Of a DNA stretch of 64,000 bases, positions 36,501 to 45,925 are shown in pieces (position 1 is the first letter of the stretch; every line of letters begins with the position of its first letter). This DNA is from Thermoanaerobaculum sp. (GTDB taxonomy: Bacteria > Acidobacteriota > Thermoanaerobaculia > Multivoradales > UBA5704): positions 1 to 64,000 of the forward strand of contig JAJKHS010000133.1 in assembly GCA_021154885.1 (NCBI GenBank). The letters run 5' to 3'. The translations under genes were made by a program, and so were the position numbers. Under the pieces are notes generated by a model that made no database searches, was not told where the DNA came from, and was given only the letters and a program-made list of their open reading frames with translations.

Positions 36501-39500
36501 GACCTGGGACAGGTCCCGGGCCAGCTCGGACAGGTGCCGGCGAACCTCGCGGACCTGGCGGGCAAGCTCCAGGTCCTGCTGCGGGCGGCCGGCGGCGGCC
36601 CCTCCTTCGCTCAGGCCCAGGTCCTGGTGATGGGCAACCAGGTCCTCGTCCTGCCGGGCACCGCCAACGATCAGGTGGCGTTCACGCCCGAGCCGGCCAG
36701 TCCGCAGGTCGTCACCATCCTCAAGCTGGACGCCGGCGCGGCGCGGACCACGCGGGGCCTGCTGACGACCGCTCTGAGCGCGCCGCTCGTCCTGCATATC
36801 GCGCCGTCGCTCAACGCCACGTTCGGCAGCGACTCGCACGGATTGCGCTTCACCGCGGCGCCGAAGAGCCTGCAGAAGGCGGCGGACCTGCTGCAGAGCG
36901 CGCTGCGGGCCGCGGCCACCACGACGACGTTCACCAACGCCGTGGTGCAGGTGCTGGGCAACCGGCTGGTGGTGACGCCCGGCACGGCCACGGATGCGGT
37001 CACCTTCGCCGAGGGCTCGTCAGGACCGCCGGCGATGAGCATGCTGGGTCTCAGCCCGGGCGTCGCGGTCGCCGCCACGGGCCTGCTCTCCGCTCCCTTC
37101 CCCGTGGTGCCGCTGGAGGCCGCGAGCCCCGAGGTGCAGGCGACCCTGGGCGGCACCACCGCGACCGCCCGCTTCACCGCCGTGCCGGCCGACCTGGCCA
37201 CCGCCCGCAGCGAGCTCGAGAAGGCCTTGCGCAACGCGAGCTCCGCCGCCACCTTCACCGGCGCGCGGGTCGACGTCGTCGACGGCAGCTCCCTGCTGGT
37301 ACGGCCCGGGGTGGCGACCGACGCCGTCGCCTTCGCCGCCACGGCCGCCGACCCCGACACGGCCGGCCAGCTCCGGCTCACGGCCGATCGCGCCCGTTCG
37401 GCCCGCGGCCTGCTGTCGGGATCGCTGACGCCGCCGGGATCGCTGACGCCGCTGCCCACCCTCACGCCCGGGCCGCGGGTCGCCGTGACCCTGGGCGCGG
37501 AGGGTCCCTTCACCGCCACCCTGGCGGGGGTTCCCGCCAGCCTCGGCGAAGCCCGCGACTTCCTGGAGACCGCCATCCAGAGCGCCCAGACCACGCCGGC
37601 CTTCACCGGCGCGCGGGTCCTGCTGGTGGGGGACCGGTTGCTGGTGCTGCCGGGAACGGCCGGCGCCGCCGTCACGGTCGCCAACGTGAGCGGCGGCCCG
37701 CTCACGGCGACGGAGCTGAAGCTGACCACGGTCCTGGGCGCGGCGACCACGGAAGGGCTGCTGTCCGGAGACGGGGTCGTGACGCCGGCCCTCCGCCTCG
37801 ACGCCACCCTGGCGGGCCTGCCCGGCCGCCTCACCCTTGGCGCCATCCCCACCGACCTCGGCCAGGCGCGGGACCTGCTGGAACGCGCCTTGCGGGCTGC
37901 CGCTCCCGACCGGGCCTTCCGCGACGCCACGGTCCGTGTGCTCGGCGACCGTCTCCTGGTACGGCCGGGCGGCCCCGGCCCCGCCCGGCTCTCGTTCTCC
38001 AACGCCCCCTTCGGTCCCGCCGCGGCGACCCTCCTGGGGCTCGCACCCGGCGAGCGCGGGGACGGGCTGCTGTCGGGACCGCTGCCCGGCTTCGCCGGGC
38101 TGACGATCGCCCGGCCGGCGGTCGAGGTGACCTTCGGCGACCAGGGACCGTACCCTGCGCGGCTGGACCGGGCGCCCGCCGACCTGGCCGACCTGAGCGG
38201 GCTGCTGCAGAGCGCCCTGCAGGCCGCGGCCGCGGCCGCCGCCGCCACCTTCACCGGCGCGCGGGTGCAGACGGTGGGCCAGCGGCTGCTGATCACTCCG
38301 GGCCGGCCCACCGACCGCGTGGTGTTCACGCCGGCATCGGACCGGCCCGAGGACCTCAGGCAACTGGGCCTCGACCGCCTGGAGCCGGCCGGCGGGCTGC
38401 TCTCGGCGGCGCTCCCACCCACCCTCAGCGTCCGTTCGCGTTCGCGGCTGGCGGTGCAGCTCGGCAGCGACGGGCCCCGCGTCATCGTGCTGTCGCACCC
38501 CCCCGCTGACCTCGCGGACGCCGCCAGCCTCCTCCAGCAGGCGTTGCGCGCGGCATCGGGCGGCGGCGCCGCCTTCCAGAACGCCACCGTCCGCGTCGTC
38601 GCCGCCAGCCGGCTGCTGGTCGGCGCGCCCGGCGTCACCGGCGACCAGATCGTCATCGGGCCTGTATCGGGCACCCCGGCCGATCCCAACACGGCGTTCC
38701 GGCTGCGGCTCGATACCGGCAGCTCGCTGCGCGCCGACGGCCTGCTCTCCGGCGACCTCGCGGTCCTGCCGCCCTTCGCGTTGCGGCCGATCGTCGACGT
38801 GACGATCGGCGACGAAGAGGCCTTCCCCGCCGAGCTGCCGTTCGTCCCCGCCACGCCGGCGGAGGCGCGCGAGGCGCTGGAGACGGCCCTCCACGCCGCC
38901 CGCAGCAGCCCGGCCTTCGCCCTCTCCCGGGTGGCGCTGTCCGACGACCAGCGGCTGATCGTCCTGCCCGGCAGCGCGGGACGGGTGACGATTGCGGCCG
39001 ATCCCGGCGATGCCAAAACGGCCGGGGAGCTGAAGCTGACGGACGCCGTGCGCCCGCAGGTGGGGGCCCTGCACGTGGGTGGCCTGCTCTCGGGTCCCCT
39101 GGCCCCCACCCTCTCCCTGCGCTCGCCGGCGCCCGAGCTGCGCGTCGTCTTCAGCGCGGGGAGCCCGGTGGTGGTCTCCCTCGGCGCCGCGCGGAAGCTC
39201 GCGGACGTCCGCGCGGCGCTCCAGGCCGCGCTGGCCGGGAGCGCCTTCGTGGTGGCGCGAGGGGACCGTCTGGCCATCGTGCCGGCGACCGACGGCGTCT
39301 CCGTGGGGGTCTCGGCCACCGCCAACGACGCCACCACGGCCGGCGACCTGGGGCTGGCGGTGGGGCGCGCCGTGGGCACCGGCACCACCGACGAGGAGGC
39401 CGGGCCTCCCCTGTCGCTCACCCGCACCACGGTCTTCGGCCGGGTGATCGTCCGCGAGCTGCCGTTCGCCTCGGAGGTGATCTTCGACGCGCCGGTGCAG

Positions 39501-39938
39501 GTGGAGCGGCGGCAGGCCGGCTGTGTCCGGTTCTGCTACCTGCCCGCGGGCTCCGAGGCGCCGCGCGGCTTCCGCTGCCAGCCGGACCTGGCCCTCGCCC
39601 AGGCGATGAGCCGGGCGGTCGAGGACCGCGCCCGCGAGCTCGGCCTGACCGCGGCGGACGAGCTGCCGGCCGCGGTGGCCGACGCCCTCGCGGCCAGCGC
39701 GCGGACGGCGGTGCTGACGCGCCTCCAGCCGCGCTTCACCTCCGAGCGCTACGGCGATCCCGGCTATGGCCAGCTCACCCTCGCCACCGCGCCGGAGATC
39801 CTGACGGGGGCCGAGAACGGCCTGGAAATGGGCGCCTTCCACCAGCTCCTGGAGCCCCTGCGCCGCCGCCAGCTCGCGACCCTGATCGCGGAGTACCTGC
39901 GCTTCGGGCTCGACGCCGGGACCTTCGACGTGACTTGA
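30525..39938 (+). CDS. 3137-residue eCIS baseplate protein (tail-protein-I-like) with about 22 internal tandem repeats
   Basis: Residues 1-120 are like phage tail protein I: ERLYHRLPEVYRRRD, CQDWVTPYLADLLGI, ALDYRRHKGTPAVLERVARD. A middle segment (about 522-763) includes GRLLLAPGVVP, YAYGFAADLGGGPYDRR, LTLNGLLLDGG-like NGLLLDGGLELG and LADSILDAS. The C terminus (about 2948-3137) has PLSLTRTTVFGRVIVREL, CVRFCYLPAGS, RCQPDLALAQ and LEMGAFHQLLEPLRRRQL. Those three parts alone would make the usual protein of about 700-900 residues. Inserted are two repeats at about 314-520 and some 20 more at about 764-2947, each about 100-115 residues and beginning GLLSGxLxxFP. It overlaps the wedge gene by 4 bp. 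It is a baseplate periphery component; the repeats may form arms or fibres. Confidence 0.88.
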   Translation: MTWSRGERLYHRLPEVYRRRDREQGEPLRALLAVVESQLEALEDDVAGLYENWFVETCQDWVTPYLADLLGIQVLGDPAYAGAQPRAQVARALDYRRHKGTPAVLERVARDVVGWPARAVEMFALLAHTQNAGHVRPGLGGVLDVRRPEDVAAAGDPFAPPTLFHSVDLRRIASGRGRFNVPDLALHLWRLRSYFIASSPAAPAPETPVGFRFDPLGRDLRLFNRLAPAAGSTRQAAETDLPVPLRTAALDRDLQAYRQRFAAVPPSLRAPASGFYGPGRALLVSNGLVTSGQSAPVFTPFDVVARNLDAWGAVGRLSGPFAAFPSLTAAQPELKVTLGDEGPHVARLRTRPADLAGAAGLLELALRGADPSPRFANARVFVAGSRLYVVSGEPGDRVAFDVTENDATTLAELHLTSAASAPAPAAVSGVLTPFPAIPEAAPPLQTGKVALVVVHGPTRTVVRLPAAPRDLKQAQQELSAALQSTTVHVFTAGGHLLLVDENPAMAVSVQPSTDAGAVDPLTAPLLDLSFSVAIDPKRGRLLLAPGVVPAAAGVRVGYAYGFAADLGGGPYDRRATLTDPATAGATLITVTKAGPAPALPTLGAAINQWAAGGRLSTVIRIADDELYAESLPAIAVPAGRRLAIEAADGMRPVIRPLSTFTVAGPGAVTLNGLLLDGGLELGAGLDLLLTHSTLVPRPGQASLTFRAGDDPAELRVRVTFSIVGALGLPADLASLELADSILDASVAGTGGEPLPALVSLPLPGTLALSAHLEVGVKLGSQGPVSARLRQAPAKLAEARDALQAAIRAAGTGTSFSGAQVEVVGSRLLVRSGATAAPPEPVAFSPTTADATTAGALQLLASPAGAAENLAGRLSGDLSVFPALGRPQVGVTIGGDGPWIALLDTLPVDLDQAARLLQDALRAARDRPAFAAASVESLGDHLLVRPGVAAALVDVAATPADTYTVADLGFTGPFTPPEGTFVQGVFSAPLSPFPSFPGPQLQATLGGITPPPLKLTGPAATLADVAAALGTALRAANPAAIFASASVLALGDRLLARPGTPGAAVSFAGTGQDPRTLGDLALAAPPAEAVDGLLSSSLASFPSFLQPQLQVTLGGEGPRLAVLAGIPMNAGSARELLQAALRAASTTDVFRKAEVLQLGTRLLVRSGVAAVVVEAAPADANTAGDLGLTVPQARQLQGLLSGPVSPFPTFPAAQLKLAFGGTAAQTATLAGFPTTSTEARSQLETAIQAAGTTPSFTGARVGLFQDAGGRDRLLVISGVAGETVRADAAADDPLTVADLGLAAPGPLTPGAVLVSGLLSGELFPFPILFQPQVAVTFGALGPTTAVLASVPASLAEAATLLAAALKAASTNPRFAKAGVLVGGDRLLVLPGPGGQPATFAATAADPNTAENLALVQPPARPVQGLLSGDLAAFPIFARPRLQIAIGASGPLPAELASFPASLAEAAAALQSAIRAASASPAFTAATVTAYNGRLVIQPGTAAGGPVTVTAAPAPDNATAGDLALLQPPAAPVLVSGDLAAFPALQLPQVAVTLGTRGPVAASLADLPASLDTARSLLEAALQAADPSATFTGARVVKTLDDRLLVLPGVATDGVAIANSGTDVTATELKLATGSGKAINGLFSGSLATFPTLTSPVKVDANFGATTRTATLSGVPTDLATARSLLETALRAITPAAATFTGARVLVVGSQLLVLPGVETDAVSFALSTGSTAATDLKLTAAGATATQALLSGTLNPFPALTVAPAATVTLAGNGRLAILSSVPKTLAAAAAAFQAAIQAADPSTLFTGATVEVLGTRLLVRPGGAGGSVLIADAGSGRPATATALLLKAGSASTALLSGDLSTFGGLSITPQVQVTIGATGPSTLRLARVPADLGDASALLQSALQSGTGPAFTGATVELFGTRLLVIPGAPGGGVTFADAPVGPPVATRLALTAGVATAVDGLLSGSIASPLKITLPPLALAATIGATTRTVDLGQVPGQLGQVPANLADLAGKLQVLLRAAGGGPSFAQAQVLVMGNQVLVLPGTANDQVAFTPEPASPQVVTILKLDAGAARTTRGLLTTALSAPLVLHIAPSLNATFGSDSHGLRFTAAPKSLQKAADLLQSALRAAATTTTFTNAVVQVLGNRLVVTPGTATDAVTFAEGSSGPPAMSMLGLSPGVAVAATGLLSAPFPVVPLEAASPEVQATLGGTTATARFTAVPADLATARSELEKALRNASSAATFTGARVDVVDGSSLLVRPGVATDAVAFAATAADPDTAGQLRLTADRARSARGLLSGSLTPPGSLTPLPTLTPGPRVAVTLGAEGPFTATLAGVPASLGEARDFLETAIQSAQTTPAFTGARVLLVGDRLLVLPGTAGAAVTVANVSGGPLTATELKLTTVLGAATTEGLLSGDGVVTPALRLDATLAGLPGRLTLGAIPTDLGQARDLLERALRAAAPDRAFRDATVRVLGDRLLVRPGGPGPARLSFSNAPFGPAAATLLGLAPGERGDGLLSGPLPGFAGLTIARPAVEVTFGDQGPYPARLDRAPADLADLSGLLQSALQAAAAAAAATFTGARVQTVGQRLLITPGRPTDRVVFTPASDRPEDLRQLGLDRLEPAGGLLSAALPPTLSVRSRSRLAVQLGSDGPRVIVLSHPPADLADAASLLQQALRAASGGGAAFQNATVRVVAASRLLVGAPGVTGDQIVIGPVSGTPADPNTAFRLRLDTGSSLRADGLLSGDLAVLPPFALRPIVDVTIGDEEAFPAELPFVPATPAEAREALETALHAARSSPAFALSRVALSDDQRLIVLPGSAGRVTIAADPGDAKTAGELKLTDAVRPQVGALHVGGLLSGPLAPTLSLRSPAPELRVVFSAGSPVVVSLGAARKLADVRAALQAALAGSAFVVARGDRLAIVPATDGVSVGVSATANDATTAGDLGLAVGRAVGTGTTDEEAGPPLSLTRTTVFGRVIVRELPFASEVIFDAPVQVERRQAGCVRFCYLPAGSEAPRGFRCQPDLALAQAMSRAVEDRARELGLTAADELPAAVADALAASARTAVLTRLQPRFTSERYGDPGYGQLTLATAPEILTGAENGLEMGAFHQLLEPLRRRQLATLIAEYLRFGLDAGTFDVT
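32815..39365 (+). repeat. protein-level tandem repeat array, about 20 units of roughly 330 bp
   Basis: Each unit encodes, in order: GLLSG-L--FP; an (Q/R)(V/L)xVTLGxxGPxxAxL strand; a VPASLAEARxLLxxALRAA helix; a FTGARVxVLGDRLLVxPG strand pair; and a VxFAxxxxDPxTAxxLxL segment. Units differ in most residues, so the array is old rather than a recent DNA amplification. Units 1 and 2 of the same family lie apart at about 31465-32085. Confidence 0.85.
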
Positions 39939-39959
39939 CGACCTCTGAGGAAGACGATC

Positions 39960-42080
39960 ATGAAAGGCGATTTCTCCCGTTTCACCTTCGACCGCACCAA
40001 GCGCTACGCGGGCGTGCGCATGCAGCAGGGCCGCGTCCAGCTCGACGCCGACTGGAACGAGCAGCTCGACATCGCGAGCTACCTGCGGCAGACGATCGCC
40101 GCCGACGTCATCGGCCCCTCCGGCGCGCCGCTGCGCAACGGCGGTTTCGAGGTGGGGTTGGGGAACGGCGAGCTGGTGCTCTCCCCGGGCCGCTACTACG
40201 TCGACGGCATCCTCTGCGAGAACGACGCGCAGACGTCGCTCAACCAGCAGCCCGACCTGCCCGGCCTCCCCGCGCCGTCCACCGGGGGCTGGTACCTGGT
40301 CTACCTCGACGTCTGGCAGCGCAGCGTCACGGCGCTGGAGGATGCGGACCTCCTGGAGCTGGCGCTCGGCGGACCGGACACCACCACCCGCATGCGCACG
40401 GTCTGGCAGGCGAAGCTCCTCCATCTGACGGCCGCCAACCCCGTCTGCGCCGACTTTCCCGCCGGCTGGCGTCCGCCCGAGCCCGCTCAGCCCGCGACGC
40501 CGAAGACGCCGCTGCTCGCCGCCCGCAGCGTCCGCGCGCCGCAGGAGAACCAGCTCTACCGCGTCGAGGTCCACGCCGGCGGCGGGCTCACCGGCGCCAA
40601 CGCGGCCACCTTCAAGTGGTCGCGCGACAACGCCGCCGTGGCCGCCCTCATCCGCAACCCCATCGAGACCAAGCAGGCCACCTTCTCCCAGATCGTCGTC
40701 ACCCGCCAGATCGGTCCGGACCAGGCCGGGGGGTTCGCCGTCGGCCAGTGGATCGAGGCCACGGACGAGAGCCGCATCCTCAAGGGCCAGCCCGGGATCT
40801 TCGCCCAGATCGCCGACGTCAAGGGTCAGGTGCTGCAGGTGGTCGGCTGGCCCCGTCCCGAGGACCCGGTGCCCGACCTGCCCACGCGCCCGATCATCCG
40901 CCGCTGGGACTCGGGCAACGCCGCCGCGATCACGGTTCCCGCGGCCAACGGCGGCTACCTCGCCCTCGAGGACGGCCTGGAGATCCGCTTCGGCGACGAC
41001 TCGAGCACCTGGTTTCACACCGGCGACCACTGGGTGATCCCCACCCGCGCCTCGGCAGGCGTGCTCTGGCCCCAGGACGCGGCCGGGCAGCCGGTCCAGC
41101 AGCCGCCTCTGGGCGTCGAGCACCACTTCGCGCCCCTGGGCCTGGTGGCCCTGGCCGGCAGCACCTGGGCCCTCGGCACCTCGTGCCGCAAAGTCTTCCA
41201 GCCCACCACGGTCATCCCCGGCAACGAGAAGCTCAATCGCGTCGGCCCCGACACCTTCACCGGCCAGCTCACCGTCGACGGCAACGTGATTGTCAAGGAC
41301 GCGCTGTCCGTCGGCGGCGCACCGGGAGCGAGCCTGACGATGGTCAACGCTCCCCTCGTGCCCTCCCTGGGCGACGACGCCGCGCACGGCATCCGCTTCC
41401 CCCCGGCCGGGGCCGGCACTGCCACCGGCTACCTGCGCTATCTCGACCTGTCGCCCAATCCAGCCAAGCTCGTCCTGGGGGCCGACGACCCCGCCGTCGT
41501 GGCGCTGCGCCAGGCGGGCGCCGACCGCCTGACGATCACCGGCGGCAAGGTGGGCGTCGGCCTCTCGAACCCCGCGGAAGCCCTGCACGTCCAGGGGAAT
41601 CTGCGCCTCGACGGCTCGCTCTCCGTGCGGGACGGCTCCCAGAAGGCGGGCCGGGTCCTCACCGCCGGCAACGACGGCCTCGCCACCTGGCAGGACCTGC
41701 CCACCCGCAGGCTGGGCTCGCCGGTCTTCCTGCCCCGCGCCGTCGCCATCGCCAACGGCGGCTCCGGCCAGACCGGCTGGAACACCTTCCCGCTGCCCAC
41801 CGACAAGATCCCCAGCGATGCCAGCGCCGTGCTGATCGAGGGGCAGGCCGCGATGGACCAGCCGGACGCGGGCGCCATCGACGCCATCATCGCTTTCCGC
41901 AAGGGTCCCGACGAGGAGGAATACACGCTGCTGCGCGGCCGCTCCGCGGCTGGCGGCGACTCCGTCGCCTGGGGGGGGCAGGGTCTGTTCCCCTTCCAGA
42001 ACAACTCCATCCAGTACATCGTCTCCGGCCCCGGCTTCAACTGGGGCTGGTGGATACGGCTCATCGGCTACTTCCCGTAG
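39960..42080 (+). CDS. DUF6519 protein with fibre-like C terminus
   Basis: 706 residues. The N terminus MKGDFSRFTFDRTKRYAGVR, then MQQGRVQLDADWNEQ, is the DUF6519 signature common at the end of eCIS operons, followed by SPGRYYVDGILCEN. A region at about 430-560 has phage-fibre character: TFTGQLTVDGNVIVKDALSVGG, in which TVDGNVIVKDALSVGG is the key part, and GKVGVGLSNPAEALHVQGNL, a variant of the VGIGT-x-P-x-x-LHV fibre motif. The last 120 residues (FPLPTDKIP, AIIAFRKGP, WGWWIRLIGYF) look like a folded tip. It probably makes the receptor-contacting fibre. GAGGAAG precedes the ATG; it lies 21 bp after the giant gene and is the last gene of the operon. Confidence 0.85.
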   Translation: MKGDFSRFTFDRTKRYAGVRMQQGRVQLDADWNEQLDIASYLRQTIAADVIGPSGAPLRNGGFEVGLGNGELVLSPGRYYVDGILCENDAQTSLNQQPDLPGLPAPSTGGWYLVYLDVWQRSVTALEDADLLELALGGPDTTTRMRTVWQAKLLHLTAANPVCADFPAGWRPPEPAQPATPKTPLLAARSVRAPQENQLYRVEVHAGGGLTGANAATFKWSRDNAAVAALIRNPIETKQATFSQIVVTRQIGPDQAGGFAVGQWIEATDESRILKGQPGIFAQIADVKGQVLQVVGWPRPEDPVPDLPTRPIIRRWDSGNAAAITVPAANGGYLALEDGLEIRFGDDSSTWFHTGDHWVIPTRASAGVLWPQDAAGQPVQQPPLGVEHHFAPLGLVALAGSTWALGTSCRKVFQPTTVIPGNEKLNRVGPDTFTGQLTVDGNVIVKDALSVGGAPGASLTMVNAPLVPSLGDDAAHGIRFPPAGAGTATGYLRYLDLSPNPAKLVLGADDPAVVALRQAGADRLTITGGKVGVGLSNPAEALHVQGNLRLDGSLSVRDGSQKAGRVLTAGNDGLATWQDLPTRRLGSPVFLPRAVAIANGGSGQTGWNTFPLPTDKIPSDASAVLIEGQAAMDQPDAGAIDAIIAFRKGPDEEEYTLLRGRSAAGGDSVAWGGQGLFPFQNNSIQYIVSGPGFNWGWWIRLIGYFP

Positions 42081-42117
42081 GAAAGGCACCGGCTTAGGCT
42101 GGACGTCCTTTGCAAAT

Positions 42118-42166
42118 GATTTCCACAGCCTCCCGGCTGACGCGGGCAAATCCGGCTGTGGAAATC
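42118..42166 (+). terminator. strong hairpin after the eCIS operon
   Basis: A perfect 13-bp inverted repeat (GATTTCCACAGCC / GGCTGTGGAAATC) encloses a 23-nt loop holding a smaller CCCG/CGGG stem, 38 bp past the last eCIS stop. No T run follows, so terminator function is probable but not certain. Confidence 0.6.
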
Positions 42167-42237
42167 CTGTCGGGAAGGTGCGGATTGTAAGTTCTTCCCG
42201 ATCTCGATCCCCCAGACTTGGGGCGGCTGTCTGTGAC

Positions 42238-42292
42238 AACCCCAACATCTTGTGGTTTCCCCCTTGACTCGCGCCAAAGGCAGGCGTAGCTT
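42238..42292 (+). promoter_or_regulatory. promoter and candidate NrdR box of the ribonucleotide reductase gene
   Basis: TTGACT (42264-42269), 17 bp, TAGCTT (42287-42292) form a likely promoter about 145 nt from the ATG. Just upstream, AACCCCAACATCTTGTGG (42238-42255) resembles NrdR repressor boxes, and a second copy-like AACCCCACATCTTGAGG lies at 42411-42427 next to the ribosome site. Together with the hairpin at 42118-42166 this accounts for the 351-bp gap. Confidence 0.45.
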
Positions 42293-42431
42293 TGGAGACG
42301 TTGGTCACAAAGGAACCCCGGTGCAAGACAGTATCCAGTCCCATCGTTCGCAGGTAACCGGCGTAGTGGGCGGGAGCCTGTCCCGGCGCTTCCGCAGCAG
42401 GACCACCTAGAACCCCACATCTTGAGGAGAG

Positions 42432-45272
<2,841 letters not shown>

Positions 45273-45302
45273 GCCCGAGGTGAGGGTCTTGGAGGGGACG
45301 GG

Positions 45303-45863
45303 GTGAGGTATGCTTACAGGGTCATGACGATCACGGCCCCCCTCCCCTCGCTCCGTGCCCGGCGCTCTGTCCTGGTGGCCGCCGTGGCCTGTTCCCTCCT
45401 GCTCCTGAGCTGCGGCGAGGGCTCCAGCGCGGCCCGTGGCGGCGGTGCCGCTGCACCTGTCAAGACCGATTTCCGCCTCAAGACCTTGGACGGCCGCTCT
45501 CTCGGTCCCAAGGATTTCGGGGGACAGGTGGTGGTGGTGGACTTCTGGGCCACTTGGTGCCTGCCGTGCCGGTTGCAGGCCGAGATCCTTGAGCCGGTCT
45601 ACCGGGACTACAAGGGACGCGGCGTTCAGTTCCTGGCCGCCAACGTGGGCGAGGAGACGGAGACCGTCAAGAAGTTCCTCCAGGAGAAGCCGTTTCCCTA
45701 CCCGGTGATCCTCGATCCCGAGCAGTCCGTGTCGAACGACCTCGGCGTGCTCGCCCTGCCCACCCTGCTGGTGATCGACAAGAAGGGGAAAGTCTCTTAC
45801 TTTCAATCCGGCGTTGCCGACGGCGACACCCTGCGCCAGCTCATCAAGAACGCCGGAGCGTAG
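45303..45863 (+). CDS. TlpA/ResA-like thioredoxin-fold lipoprotein
   Basis: 186 residues. A signal sequence ends in a lipobox (LLLLSC), so the protein is probably an outer-face lipoprotein. The thioredoxin fold follows: TDFRLKTLDGRSLGPKDFGG, VVVVDFWATWCLPCR with a WCLPC redox site, an ILDPEQSVSNDLGVLALPT segment giving the cis-proline, and LLVIDKKGKVSYFQSG. It reduces or transfers disulfides in the periplasm, for instance in cytochrome maturation. GTG at 45303 is taken as start because GGAGGGG lies 7 nt upstream; ATG 45324 is an alternative that also keeps the signal peptide. It lies 30 bp after nrdJ. Confidence 0.9.
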   Translation: MRYAYRVMTITAPLPSLRARRSVLVAAVACSLLLLSCGEGSSAARGGGAAAPVKTDFRLKTLDGRSLGPKDFGGQVVVVDFWATWCLPCRLQAEILEPVYRDYKGRGVQFLAANVGEETETVKKFLQEKPFPYPVILDPEQSVSNDLGVLALPTLLVIDKKGKVSYFQSGVADGDTLRQLIKNAGA

Positions 45864-45870
45864 CGGCGGG

Positions 45871-45897
45871 CCCTCACCCCTGTCCCGGAGGTGAGGG
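45871..45897. terminator. bidirectional hairpin between convergent genes
   Basis: CCCTCACC and GGTGAGGG, 8-bp arms with an 11-nt loop, lie between the TlpA-like gene and the OmpA-type gene. The left arm is part of a 17-mer, GCCCTCACCCCTGTCCC, found again at 48001-48017. Confidence 0.6.
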
Positions 45898-45925
45898 CCG
45901 GTGCCAGCGGCCGGTTACTGGCCGG

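Noticed and set aside
14917-42080. Prophage or type VI secretion system
   Set aside because: There is no terminase, portal, capsid, integrase or lysis gene, and no TssJLM membrane complex; the DUF4255 cap, AAA+ ATPase and DUF6519 protein fit an extracellular contractile injection system.
42293-42410. Cobalamin riboswitch ahead of nrdJ
   Set aside because: GGAACCCCGGTG and a later GTAGTGGG...CCACCTAG recall parts of the aptamer, but the GCCACTG B12 box is absent and the parts are not in the right order; kept only as a leader to test, not as a feature.
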